Positions 1 through 11,600 of a stretch of DNA of 13,983 nucleotides are shown in pieces. The stretch spans positions 8,441 to 22,423 of the forward strand of contig QZLH01001810.1 in NCBI GenBank assembly GCA_003833135.1, written 5' to 3'. Made by a program: the position numbers and the translations under genes. Source of the DNA: Oehlia diaphana (lineage: Eukaryota; Glomeromycota; Glomeromycetes; Glomerales; Glomeraceae). Each line of letters starts with the position of its first letter. Position 1 is the stretch's first letter. The notes under the pieces are model-generated. The model worked only from the letters and a program-made list of their open reading frames with translations. It had not been told where the DNA came from and searched no databases.

Positions 1-2684
1 GCTGAAAGAATGTCAATATCATTAGAATTTTATCTCCTGGGATAGGTACTTGTGGTAATACTTTTTTAATATCAAAAAGAATTTTTGGAGAGTTATGAAA
101 TAATTCATATTTGAATGAAAAGTTTTTCAAATACAATTGATTATTTTCCGTTTTAAAATAAACTTTATCAAGAACTAATTTTCTTGCTAATTTCATTTCG
201 ATTTTTTGTAAATCAAATATAAAGTTTGCATTTCCCTTTATATCAATATTTCTTCGATTATACTTTAAAATCTTATCATCCCATTCATAATAAATAAAAT
301 TATCATCTTGTGCTTGTGCTACTGTAGATATAATAAAATACGTTTTAGAATTTAAATAATTCCAAGACAAATTCTTTATAAAGTTAAGGCTTTTACATTT
401 TTCAAATGGAATATCTATAACATCATCTAAAAATTCATTGTGTAATTTAATTAAAAAGTCTAAAATTGCGCATAAGTAAATTCCATTATTTTTTTGTTCA
501 ATTAATCCAAAAATTACAGGTAGTTCAAGATTCATATATGGCTTATTAAGCAATTCTTCAGATTGATATTGATTAATATGACTAATAATAGAATTCCAAC
601 TAATAGCAAATTCTTCAAATAAATATTTTAAACTGAAATATTCATTATCATCTGCAGATTCTTTTTCAATAAATTCATGAAATGTCATAATTTGAGCTAA
701 TTTTCTAGTTAAATGATATTCAAGTTTAAAGCTTAAAATTTTTACAAATCTAATAATTGGATAAAGATGCTTAATTAAATTTAAATTCTCATTATGTTTA
801 AAAAATACTGAAAGTAAAGGATATTTATCCAAATTATTATTATAATATGCATAAAAATCTATAAAATTCACTTTTTTGATTGATTTCCAAAGTTTAGGAG
901 AAAAATACATTTCCATATTGGTAATTGACTCTATATTAGTAAAATTTTCAAAAAATGTAAATTCTTTCTTTAATATTTCAAGTTGCTTTATATCAAAAGA
1001 ACTTTGTTGGTATAAAATTAGCATAAAATAAGATTGTATTGATTGCATAAATAGATTACTACTGATTTTCATAATATTATTAATTTCTTTAATTAATGAC
1101 TTAGACAAAGAATTGTCTTTTTGGAAGTAATTCTTCCAGTATTTATTTATAAATTCTTTTAAAAATGCAATTGAAGTTATTTGTTGCAAAAGCAAATCTT
1201 CTTGCTTTGTAAATAATTCAATTGAATTTTTAAAATAAAGTAACAATTCATTTAATTCATATTGATTGAAAATTGATTGAATTATATCACAGCAAGACTC
1301 AGCCATATTTGAGTTTATGTCTTTAATATTATCATTAATAATTTTCAATCTAATTGAAAGTTGTAAAGCTTTTTCAGAATTTTTAATTAACATGAAAAAT
1401 ATTTGTTTGTTTTGTTGGATTTCAGTAGTAAATATTTTTTCAATTATACCATTATTCATTAGTTTGAAAGAATATTGTGAAAATATATGTTTGTAAAGAG
1501 TTAAACGAATTTCTGATTCCAAAGAAATAAGGTTAAGGCTTCTTTTAATAAATGATGTAATAGGAATTTCATTATTGTTATTGTCTAAATTACTAAATAC
1601 TAAATTGATAATTTCTGTTGTAATAATTTCTTTGTTTTTTGTGGATTTTCCTAAATTAATAATTTCTTTGACTTTTTCTAGTGGAATTGTATTAATTTTT
1701 AATAAATCATTACATAAAAATAATAAGTACAAGTTTGAAAAATTCTTTGAATCATTGATTTTATAATATATGGATGAAATGAAATCCATATCTTGTTTCC
1801 ATGGTTTATCATCACATATATTTTGTAAAATCAAATTAATTGATTCTTTGAAAAGATATTGATCAAGTTTACCATATACAATGAAATCGTTCTGAGCCTT
1901 TGCAATAAGATCTGGAAATGTTTCAGCCAATTTTAATTGAATCATAATTTCTGCTGCATATTTCCACCAATAAATATGAAGAATAAATGGATTTATAATT
2001 TTATCTTCAGTTACTCCAATTAAATGTCTTAAAATAAAATCCAATTTCATTGAATGAATTGATAAATTTATTTTAATAAAATCTTTATAATACAACTCTG
2101 AATATTTTTGCAAATATTCAAAATGTTGATATATAGAAATTAAATTGTTTTTAAAATCTTCAAGATGATTTTCAATTAATCCATCATCATTTTCTAAAAC
2201 TTGTTTTAAAATATCCAGTTCTTCATAATATAACTTTTTGTAGAAATTAATTTGATCAAAGAAATAATACGAAAAAGGAAATTCAAGATCATTAATAATT
2301 AAGTGTGATATTATATATATAGAAGGTTTCGGTTCACTTAAATTACTAATATTGACTATTGTATTATCCATAAAGAAATGTTTCCATAAATCGGATAATT
2401 CATTTTTTATTTTAGATTCCTTACTATTGTTATTATAATTGAAAAATGTAGCTACTGCTGATAACTTTTCGAGCGAATATAAAATTTTAGCAACAGTCTG
2501 CTTAATAATAATTCTTATATAATCTTGTAAAGCTAGTGATAAGCAAGTAAATTTTGATAAATACATTTTATCTAAAACTACTTCATATTGCCAATTTTTA
2601 TAATTTTCTAAAATCCATTCAAAAGTTTTAGTTTTAATACAGTTTATAAAAATCGAATTGCTTAAAATCTGATTACTCAATGTA
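1..2684 (-). CDS. Exon 11 (partial): long AT-rich helical region continuing beyond the left edge (residues 2844-3738+)
   Basis: Reading every triplet from the TTTGTAG acceptor at 2685 down to base 1 gives 894 complete codons with no stop, so the exon leaves the window. Opening text SQILSN is preceded by STL; recognisable family-like stretches include LEFPFSYYFFDQI (~2975-2990). Composition is extreme: Asn, Ile, Leu, Lys, Phe and Glu dominate, with several AAT-rich runs. It is helical throughout, with few Cys (isolated or adjacent, as in AESCCD) and no RING, RZ or other zinc-binding pattern. No function can be assigned from the visible part; by order it lies between the ATPase ring and the expected E3 module. 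Confidence 0.85.
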
Positions 2685-5600
2685 CTACAAAAATGAAATT
2701 TACATAAATAAGTAATATTATAAATAATCTTCTTTAATAAGGCATAAAATTACCATACCTGATATAATTTACATCGGAATTCTGATATTTTATACATGAT
2801 AAGCACCATAATAATTCATCTTTCAAAATTTTTTCAAATGGCTTTGTTGAATAAACTATTTTATCAAAAAGTTCCGAATTAATTATTTTATATAATGACT
2901 TATCCAAAAAATTCGTTAACGGCAACTCTGGTGATTTTAACGATTCAATAGTAATTTGTTTCCAGCTACAAATAAAACTGGATTTTATTAAGTTTGATTC
3001 ATAATCTCGTCGAATATGAAATATTATACATGCATGCTTAATAGGCATATTTATTTCATATGTTTCTTTTTTAGTCAAAAATTTGCTTTTAAACTGTTCA
3101 ATAATATACTTCGCTAATTTGACACATTTAAAATTAATAGAATTAATATCACACTGAAGAATTAAAACTTGATCCATTGATTCAAAAAAGAAATCTTTTA
3201 CAATTTTTGAAATTTGAACTTCGGTCTTAATGATTGACAAGTTATGTACTTGATATCTTAAATAATCTTGTAAACAAGATTTGAAATCTACAGTTATCTT
3301 AGAAAATGTGTTTATAATCACTAATTGTCCCTTAGAATCTGAACACAATTTTTCTTGATCAAATAAAGCATCAAAATAATTGGAAAGGCCATTATGATGT
3401 TGATTGAAATAAACATGTTTCCATCGATCAACTTCATCTTGTTCTAAAATTGATAATTCTGCTCTTATAATTCCATCAGCAGATGCTATTGCAATTAATG
3501 ATTCTTTACATTTTTCTAAAATCTCATTATCATGATTAGCTTCAGGGTTATTCGTTGTAATGTGAAATATTAAACTTTGTAAAGTTTCATCTTTATCAAA
3601 TCCAATGAATAAATCCTCTTGAGTGAATCTATTATGTAAGCCAGTCACTGAATTAGCTTTAACTAAAGTTATAATTTGATTTGTCCAATTGTCTAAATAT
3701 TCAACAAGTAATTTTTGTTTATCGTCAAGTAAGTCATTTATCGACAATCTTTGTTTTTCAAATCGATTAAGAAGTGGGGGGTCAGCAAAAACCAATTTAG
3801 TCTCATCCATAACAAGAATACATTTAAAATTCAGCGAAACGCAACTAATAAAATATATATTAGAAGTTTCCTATTGAAAATATATTAAAACACATTTAAT
3901 ATAAATTGTGAATTTTCAATAACTACTTACAGCATAGGATTGGCACACGCTCCAAGCGCAACTCTCGTAAAGTATTTGACATTATCTTTACTTCCCATCG
4001 CAATATAATTTTGATTCCATAAATCGTAAAGACTCCCTATTGAAATAGAAAAAAAAAAATTTTTATTTACTTGATTATTATCTCTATGATAGCAAATATA
4101 ATAATAATTACCATAAATTGTTTCTAAATCTGTTAAAATTAATGGTTTGCCTGCTTCAACGCACAACTAAAATGTTATATTGATTTTTAATGTAAATAAG
4201 CTTATTAAACTAGGAAAAAAAATTCTTTGAATTGAAAATTAAATTATTAACCATGATTCTCCTCAAAACACTATAATAGTAATCCTCTTGATCATCAGGA
4301 AATTGTGATCCTAGAATTATAACAGGATCCAAATCTCTCCTCCTTAGCTGATAAGTCAGCAAATTTACAATTGAATCACTTTTACCGATAACCATTAAAT
4401 GACGTGCATCAGTATCTTTTAAATTTGAAACAATTAATTGTTCAATTGGAATTTGTTTATATGTCCATGGCTTATGACTATTAAACATTTTTAGAACATT
4501 CCCAAAGTAATTATTACATAATTTGACATGATTATCTGTTCCTCGGAAATTATGGGCTAATGCCATTTGAATATTTTCTGCAGTCATTTCGTTTAATGAA
4601 AGATATTTAACCAGTACATAATAATCACGAAGACCATGGAAGTTAGACGAAAATTGGCCATGTTTTTCAAAATTTGAATATGCCTCAGCTAAAGGTCTTA
4701 AGGCACCCCCCTGATCAGATGCAATGGCTCTTTTATTTAATAAACGTTCGGCTGTATCGACTAAATTATTCCAATTAAATTGTGGTCTGTATAGAGGATA
4801 TAAGAAAATTATAAATAAGTTGTAAAATTGCGAAATTGTATATATATCAAATTTTTTAAAAAAATCGTACCTTTGAACAAGTAATGCACGACTACTTTTA
4901 CTGATGTCTAAGCGCCAATTAAATATTCCTATCACTGAAACAGTTGGCCCTGTAGCTGGATAACTTGGTTCAAGCAAAGAATGAAGTATTTTTAATGGAT
5001 TGGAAGGACTTGTTTCAGCCAACCCAACTATAAAAAGAATAATAAATGATATGAACAGCTTAATAATGTAAAATGAACATAAGAAAATATTAAAATTACC
5101 TTCATCAAGTAAAACAACACTAGCAACAGGAAATTGTTTGGAAGTTGTCTCCTGAAATTTATTTGCCTTCTCAAAAACTTTTATAATACCTTCAGAAGTT
5201 GATGATGATGAGCCTTGATGTGGAATTAAGTAAACTTGTGCTAATTTTCTAAAATACCTATCACTTGAATCAGAACCACATAAATTTGAGCTTACAAGAC
5301 GAACTGCTAAAGATTTTGAAGAGCCCGATACTCCTATAAGAAACAGAGGGATTTTTGTCAAAATGCATACAACCATGATCAAAACATTTTCTAATAAAGC
5401 TTCGTTATATGCCGTATTAGGTGGACATTGCATCCTATTTATATAATCTTCCTGTTCTTCACGAATAATTTTAGCAAACATAAGTTCTCCTACATAAACA
5501 TTATGATTATGTAATATTTGTCCCATTTCTTGACGATATTGTTTACGTAAATCTTGTTCATATAGCCAAGAATGATAACAAAGACTAAGTGCCAGAACAT

Positions 5601-8600
5601 AAGACCTGGTCCTTATTGTTGGATTACCAGGTGGTGGATATGTACTGTATGTCCTTTCCTCCAAACTGGACGATTTTGAAGAGAATTATTAAAGAAATTC
5701 ACTAATTTTATAGCTCGTTTAACATCACGTAAGCTCACACTATTTCGTTCTTCAATCTTATGAATGAATTCTTGAGAAGCAAATAAAAGTTCTGCAAATA
5801 CAGGGTGTGCTAAAGTTTTTAATTCTTTTTTAACCATTATTTGAATATATCTGTATTCATCTTCTGGTTTCAGAATACCGTAGTTCCAAACATAATCTAA
5901 AATTTGATCAGGAAGTCGTTTTACTTGATAAACTAGCTTACTTTGTTCTTCTAATTTTTTAACTTTATTTGTCAAACCGGCTTCACTTTGAGCTTTCGCA
6001 CGAAGACGATATGGATTGCAAGCAGCGAATAAACGAATATTTGGGTGTATTAGCTTCCCATTAAATATTCGATGGGATATTAAATCAGCGAATAAACCTA
6101 TATAATTGCAAGTATTAATTTCATCAAAAAATAACCAAATCTCGCCTTTTTCTGCTTTTTCTAAAGAATCATTCATGAACATCATAATAGCTTTTTCATC
6201 GATTCCGGCGTGAAGGTTAAGTGCCTGGAATTGAACTTCGACCATCAAGGCCAGATAAGAGATCAAACTTGTCTATAAAAGAAACAAAATTTTAATAATT
6301 ATTTTAATTTTTTGAAAAAGAAACATCAATAATGAAAAATAATAACATATAAATTACCTTCCCACATCCTGCTTCGCCACAAACTATCGCTGGAATATTC
6401 GCACGTGCTCTTAAAAGAATTAAGGCCATTTTTATTAAGTTGTCACCAGATAAAGCATATTCAGGAAGATCTAATTTTTCTGTTGATCTTCGTGCCAAAT
6501 ATTCTAACTTTAAGAAAAGATCTTCTGGAGACATCGAATTGTAATTATCTAACACCCATTTCGTTCGATCTTTAATTACTTGACTTTTTAATAAAATCTC
6601 TACATTTTCATGAACTTTATTTCTGTTACGATATAAAGTTGATATTGTATCAGGAATTTGAGAATTGAAAAATACTACTAGATAATTTAAGTCGTCCCAT
6701 TGAACAATTTTACCAAGACGAGCGTTTTCATCATCAGCATCTATAGCACTTGTAGATTCTAGTTGTGCCTCTTTTGTTCTAATAGATATGGTTGCAAAAT
6801 CTTTTGAAACATCTATTAAGGTTCTTAATATAAAATTTCTAATGCTAGTTTCTTCTACCATTAATTTGAGATTATCTACAGTAAAGAATTGACTTGATGA
6901 AAATCGAACCAATTGATCTGCGAGTACATTAATAAATATTTCAACAAATCTAAATGAAGAAGTATCTTTGTTGCCTTTATTAAAGAAGTATTTTTCAATA
7001 AGAATTTGACAACGTTCTACTGGTAATGGTTCTTTAATTACTTTATCTGTCCGGAAGAAGATCTCTTTTGAATCTATATCATTACGATCCAATAAATTCA
7101 AATAATGACAAGTAACCTGAATTGGACTATTGATTTCTTGAGAGGCTTTCAAATTCTTAATATTCCAAGATATATGATTAAACAATAAATATCCTGCCAT
7201 AGGAAGAGAATTAAGTAGATGCTGTTCTGTAGTTGAAGCTATTTCGATAAATATATGTGTGGGTGTTTCTGATGGAGGCAGACAAGCTATATCAACATTT
7301 GTAGAAACCATACCCAAAGTTACTAACTTAAATAAAAACATATTAACGTCTCCAGGATAGTTAGCTGATACTATATTGATATGTAGACTTTCAACAGGTC
7401 GGAGTTTACATTCTTTGAATTGACGTACAAGCCTACCAAACTCTGTATCATCGCTTATTAAAAGCTACGAGGAACTTTCTTTTTTCTGAAACAATATTCT
7501 TTAATCCATTCAGTTTTGCCCTGTCCCGATAAATCAGAAGAAACGCGTATGACATTCTGACTTAATTCTCTATAAATTCCTCTCATTGAATCATTATTTA
7601 ATCCATTAGTTTCCTTAACATCTGAAGAGAATTGATCTAAAATACGATGATGGACTCCATTTTCTCTGCAAAAAATGAGTTCTAAAAGATAATCCTTTTG
7701 ATCTTGCATTGATCTAATTTGGTTAGATAAATTATATTGTAATTCAAATTCCAATAATTCCAAATTTACAATACAAAATAAGTGACTTTCATATCCATTT
7801 TTTGATGCATAAAAACTTTTTTTAATAAAAATAGTTAGTTCTTCCATTGTAGTTGAGGAAGTACATATCAAGAGTTGCCACGGTTCGGGGTAATATCCAT
7901 GATTAGCATATAATGACATGATAATATTTGGAACTCGTGTTTTGTCAGTACAAGAAGCGACGAATATTTTGCCCTTTCTAACTATATCTGACATTACGCG
8001 TTGCCCAGTCGCTTTAAGTTTACGTGATTGTTTTGGGACGTTTCTAAAAATTCTTTCTAATTCATTTCCAATTACGGTAAGAATTTCAAGATAATTTTTG
8101 GATCCACGTAAAATTTTTTGTATATCTTTACGAGTTGACGGTAATTGGGCTTTACTATTTACAAATCTAATCAATATTTTGAATTCTTTTTCATTATCCT
8201 TATCTAATTTTTCTGATGTAAAATAATCATAGAATGCTAAAATATGACGAGCCAGGAAGAACGTTAAATAAAAACATCTTTGTTGTGCACGATCTACTAT
8301 ATTTTGCCTATAAATTTGTAAAATCAAAAACTCGTTAATTCTTACAAGAAAGCAATAATGATAAAAAAAATTAAAACCACTCACCAATTTTTAAGTTCTT
8401 CCTTTAAAAATTTCAGGTAATCTCTCATATTATCCGTTCCTTGTGATTTATTTTCAAACTTTCTATACCCAAAATGTCCCATTTGTATCAACATGGATAC
8501 TATATTAATTATTTCTTGTGCAATATCAACTTGGGCAACAAATTTATCCATAACATCTTTGGACATTTCTGCCTCTTTGTTATTTATTATATCCGAATTT

Positions 8601-11600
8601 TTCGGGTTTGCAATCAAAAGAGCCTGTCTACGTAAATCTAAAATTTCGTTTAGATTATATTTCACATTAGATTTAGAGGGATATTGTAAAGAAACTAAAC
8701 ATTTGTCTTCTTTTTGGTCACGTGTAAATGTAAAGGTTCCATTAAGTACAGCATTTTTGATTTTTTCTCTAGTTACTTCTTCACGATTTTGAATATTATT
8801 GTACATATTTTGCAATGCCATATTGCTACTATTACATAACGCAACCTTTTCTCCTAAAGTAGGATTCTTGTCCACAACATCTGTTAAAAAACCACCAATA
8901 CCTTCCCAATTATTAATATTCATAAAAGGTAATAAAAATTGCCTAACTTGAATGAAAGATGAAATAGTATCCTCTTGAATCGTCAATTCTTCATCCGAAT
9001 AGTCATCCACACCATTAATCAGATTTTTAATATCATGCTCGGCAATTTTCTTTAAGAAATTCAAAAATTCTTCAGCGTTTGATAGCTCTTTTATCAATTT
9101 CCAAAAATCTTGATTGATATTAGAAAGATTATCAAAATAATCGACTGAATAATTATTAAAGGTGTTAAGTTCCACAGAATCATCTTTTAAAAAACCAATT
9201 AAATCTGATATCCAAACATATTCATTATACGGTACTTTTAAGATTTTCATTTCCACGACACTTTCTAGCTCTTCAAATCGTTGGATCCAATGAGGAATTT
9301 TTGAAAGAAAATTAAGGGTCTGCACAAATCGTTGACTTTTAGAGATTTTATAGTCTTCCATCAAATCAAGCTCTAAATTAACATCTGTAACATTTTTCCA
9401 AAGCAAAGATGTATCTGAACATTTCAACTTTTCCCAATCCTTAAGTTGTTTACACATAGCATTATACTTTTCAAAAACGATTGGAATTAAATTTTGTGCT
9501 ATGTATTCTACGTTTATTGCAGCAGCATCTTCCTTAATACAAAAATCGAAGATATTTCGAAAAGCTTGAGATCGATTAAATTTGTAGCAATTCTTTGCAC
9601 TGTCCATAGTTTTCTCATGGAATGCCCAATGATCTGATAAGAGCACTTGTTTCACCTTTGTTTTATCTGAATTTTGCAAATGTTGTTTTACATCTCGAAT
9701 ATAATCAGCTACATCTGTTACTTTATCGTTTAGACAAAAACCATTATAAAACTTGGAAAGTACATCGAGTTGAACTTGATAATTATTACATATCTTTCTA
9801 AGTTTTGCAATTTCTTCTCGAGAAATAATTACGTATCCCAATGACAATACTTTCTTCTTAGCAACAGCCGCATCAAAATGTCGAAATAAATATTCATCAT
9901 TATATTCTAAAATTTGTTGCAATAATTGGACATCAATAGTTTTTTCAAGAAGAAATCCAGCAAGTTCGTTAATAGATGTTTTAATATTATTAACAAATGG
10001 ATTTGTGTTAAGTTTTGCGACGCTTCCAGTAGCGCGTAATATGATATTCCAAAATTTACTAGTCTTTAAAATATTCAAATAATGTTCTGAAGCGTTCGAT
10101 ACAGTCGATTGGCTTTGTAATATATTCATAATATGATATAAAATATCTTCGCTCATCCTAACGATTTATTAACAAACAATAAAAAAAATTAAAACATTAC
10201 AAATATTTAGGAGAGAAAAATTATACAAACAACTTACATATTTGGAACGTTTAGAGACCTTGCTTTGCAATCGCAAATAATGCGTATCTTATTTAAAAAC
10301 TGATTATGAGTTTGTAGAGTAGACTTATTTAATATGTCCTTTACAATCTCTACAAATAGTTTCTTAACATCATCTTGCTTTATTTGTACTATTAATTTTG
10401 TTGCAGCAAAAATTCGATCTTCTGAACAATTCTTCAATCTATCTATAGCAATTGCTGTTAAATCTCGCCAAATATTAATCCTTCGACCAAGCAAAGGATA
10501 TATAAGTTCTAATTGTTGAAATACCGAAAAAATAAAATTGTTCTCGTTTTTATTACTTGTGCTTGTATCGAGTTTGGAGAGAAGATTTTTAAACCAAATT
10601 ACACAAATTTTTGGTATCTTTTTCTCTTTGGTATCTGAAAAATCACTACGGAACCAATCGTCTAAAATTTCTGAAAATATATTTAATAATTCCAAAGTAT
10701 GTGACTGAGATATTAGCTCTAATGATTGAATAACTTTATCTCCGTGCCAATCCAGATTATTATCGTGAAGTAATTTTTTAATAGCATCGATATTTTCATA
10801 TGTCCACTTTTTATTTGGACTTACAAGTAATGATATAACTTGATTTGGGACAATTCCTGAAACATGGTCTCGATAATCTTTTGAAAGGCTTCTAAAGTAG
10901 CATTCTAAGGTAACAGCATCACGAATTTGTCCAATAAAACACTCAAGAAGACTATAATCAATTTGGTTGTTATGAACAAGAACATCATTCCAAATTTTTA
11001 AAAGAGAGTCATTATCGTAACATAATTGGATTAACCACTAAAAATTTAAAAATGGGTAATTAAAATCAAATTAAATCAGAATTCAAAAAATTTTTATCCA
11101 AAATTTACCTTTGCGATTTCAACGTAAGATTCTAATTTAATATTCTCAGTATAAATTTCAATGATTTTACATCTTTCAATAAATTGTGCTAAATTTTCAT
11201 CAGAATATTTTAAAGCTTTTAAATGCTTAATAAAAGTACAATTGGGATCAACTTCAATCATAATTTTAAAAATAATGAGCCAATCAAATTTCATCTGAAA
11301 AGCATTATGCTTAATTAAAGTTATGATAGCAGTATACATTTGATCTTTAGTGTCTAAAGGTAAAATTTCTTGCTTATAATTCTCAAGTGCATTAAGCAAT
11401 AAGTTAGATGGGAAATTATTTGGTAATTCACGAGGAGAGACCCCTCTTTTTGAAACATAATACCCTAAAAGAATACATAAGAATAACCGTTTTTCTTTAA
11501 GGTTATTATTAATTCGATTGATAATAAATTTGGGATTTGAAGCGCGTATCGTTAGATCATTGTGAAGAGTTAATAAACGTTGATATTCCACAACTTTGTC

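Noticed and set aside
1575..1766. 63-residue plus-strand frame, apparently membrane-like
   Set aside because: Antisense to the open AT-rich exon 11; the hydrophobicity comes from reading Asn/Lys-rich codons backwards.
2796..2822. Cys pair in LLWCLSCIKYQ as the start of a RING finger
   Set aside because: No further Cys/His ligands at RING spacing follow in exon 10 or 11.
3689..3877. 62-residue plus-strand frame
   Set aside because: Antisense shadow of exon 10 and its intron, with no family resemblance.
3927..4166. A 79-residue minus-strand protein beginning CVEAGKPL
   Set aside because: It reads through the 75-bp intron 4111-4037; LETIYG and GSLYDLWNQ are continuous once that is removed.
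4210..5664. Reading this and the other minus-strand open frames as separate small proteins, with in-frame segments such as NFNIFLCSFYIIKLF
   Set aside because: The odd hydrophobic stretches are introns with proper GT-AG ends (5099-5028, 4870-4787). Removing them joins conserved RNF213 text exactly, and all pieces form one gene.
7455..7470. Programmed -1 ribosomal frameshifting at AGC TTT TAA
   Set aside because: The heptamer is not a canonical slippery sequence and no following stem-loop or pseudoknot was evident; an indel in the T run is simpler. Kept only as a remote option.
8493..8792. 99-residue plus-strand frame
   Set aside because: Antisense shadow of exon 3, which is a long uninterrupted coding exon.
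10334..10519. 61-residue plus-strand frame
   Set aside because: Antisense shadow of exon 2.
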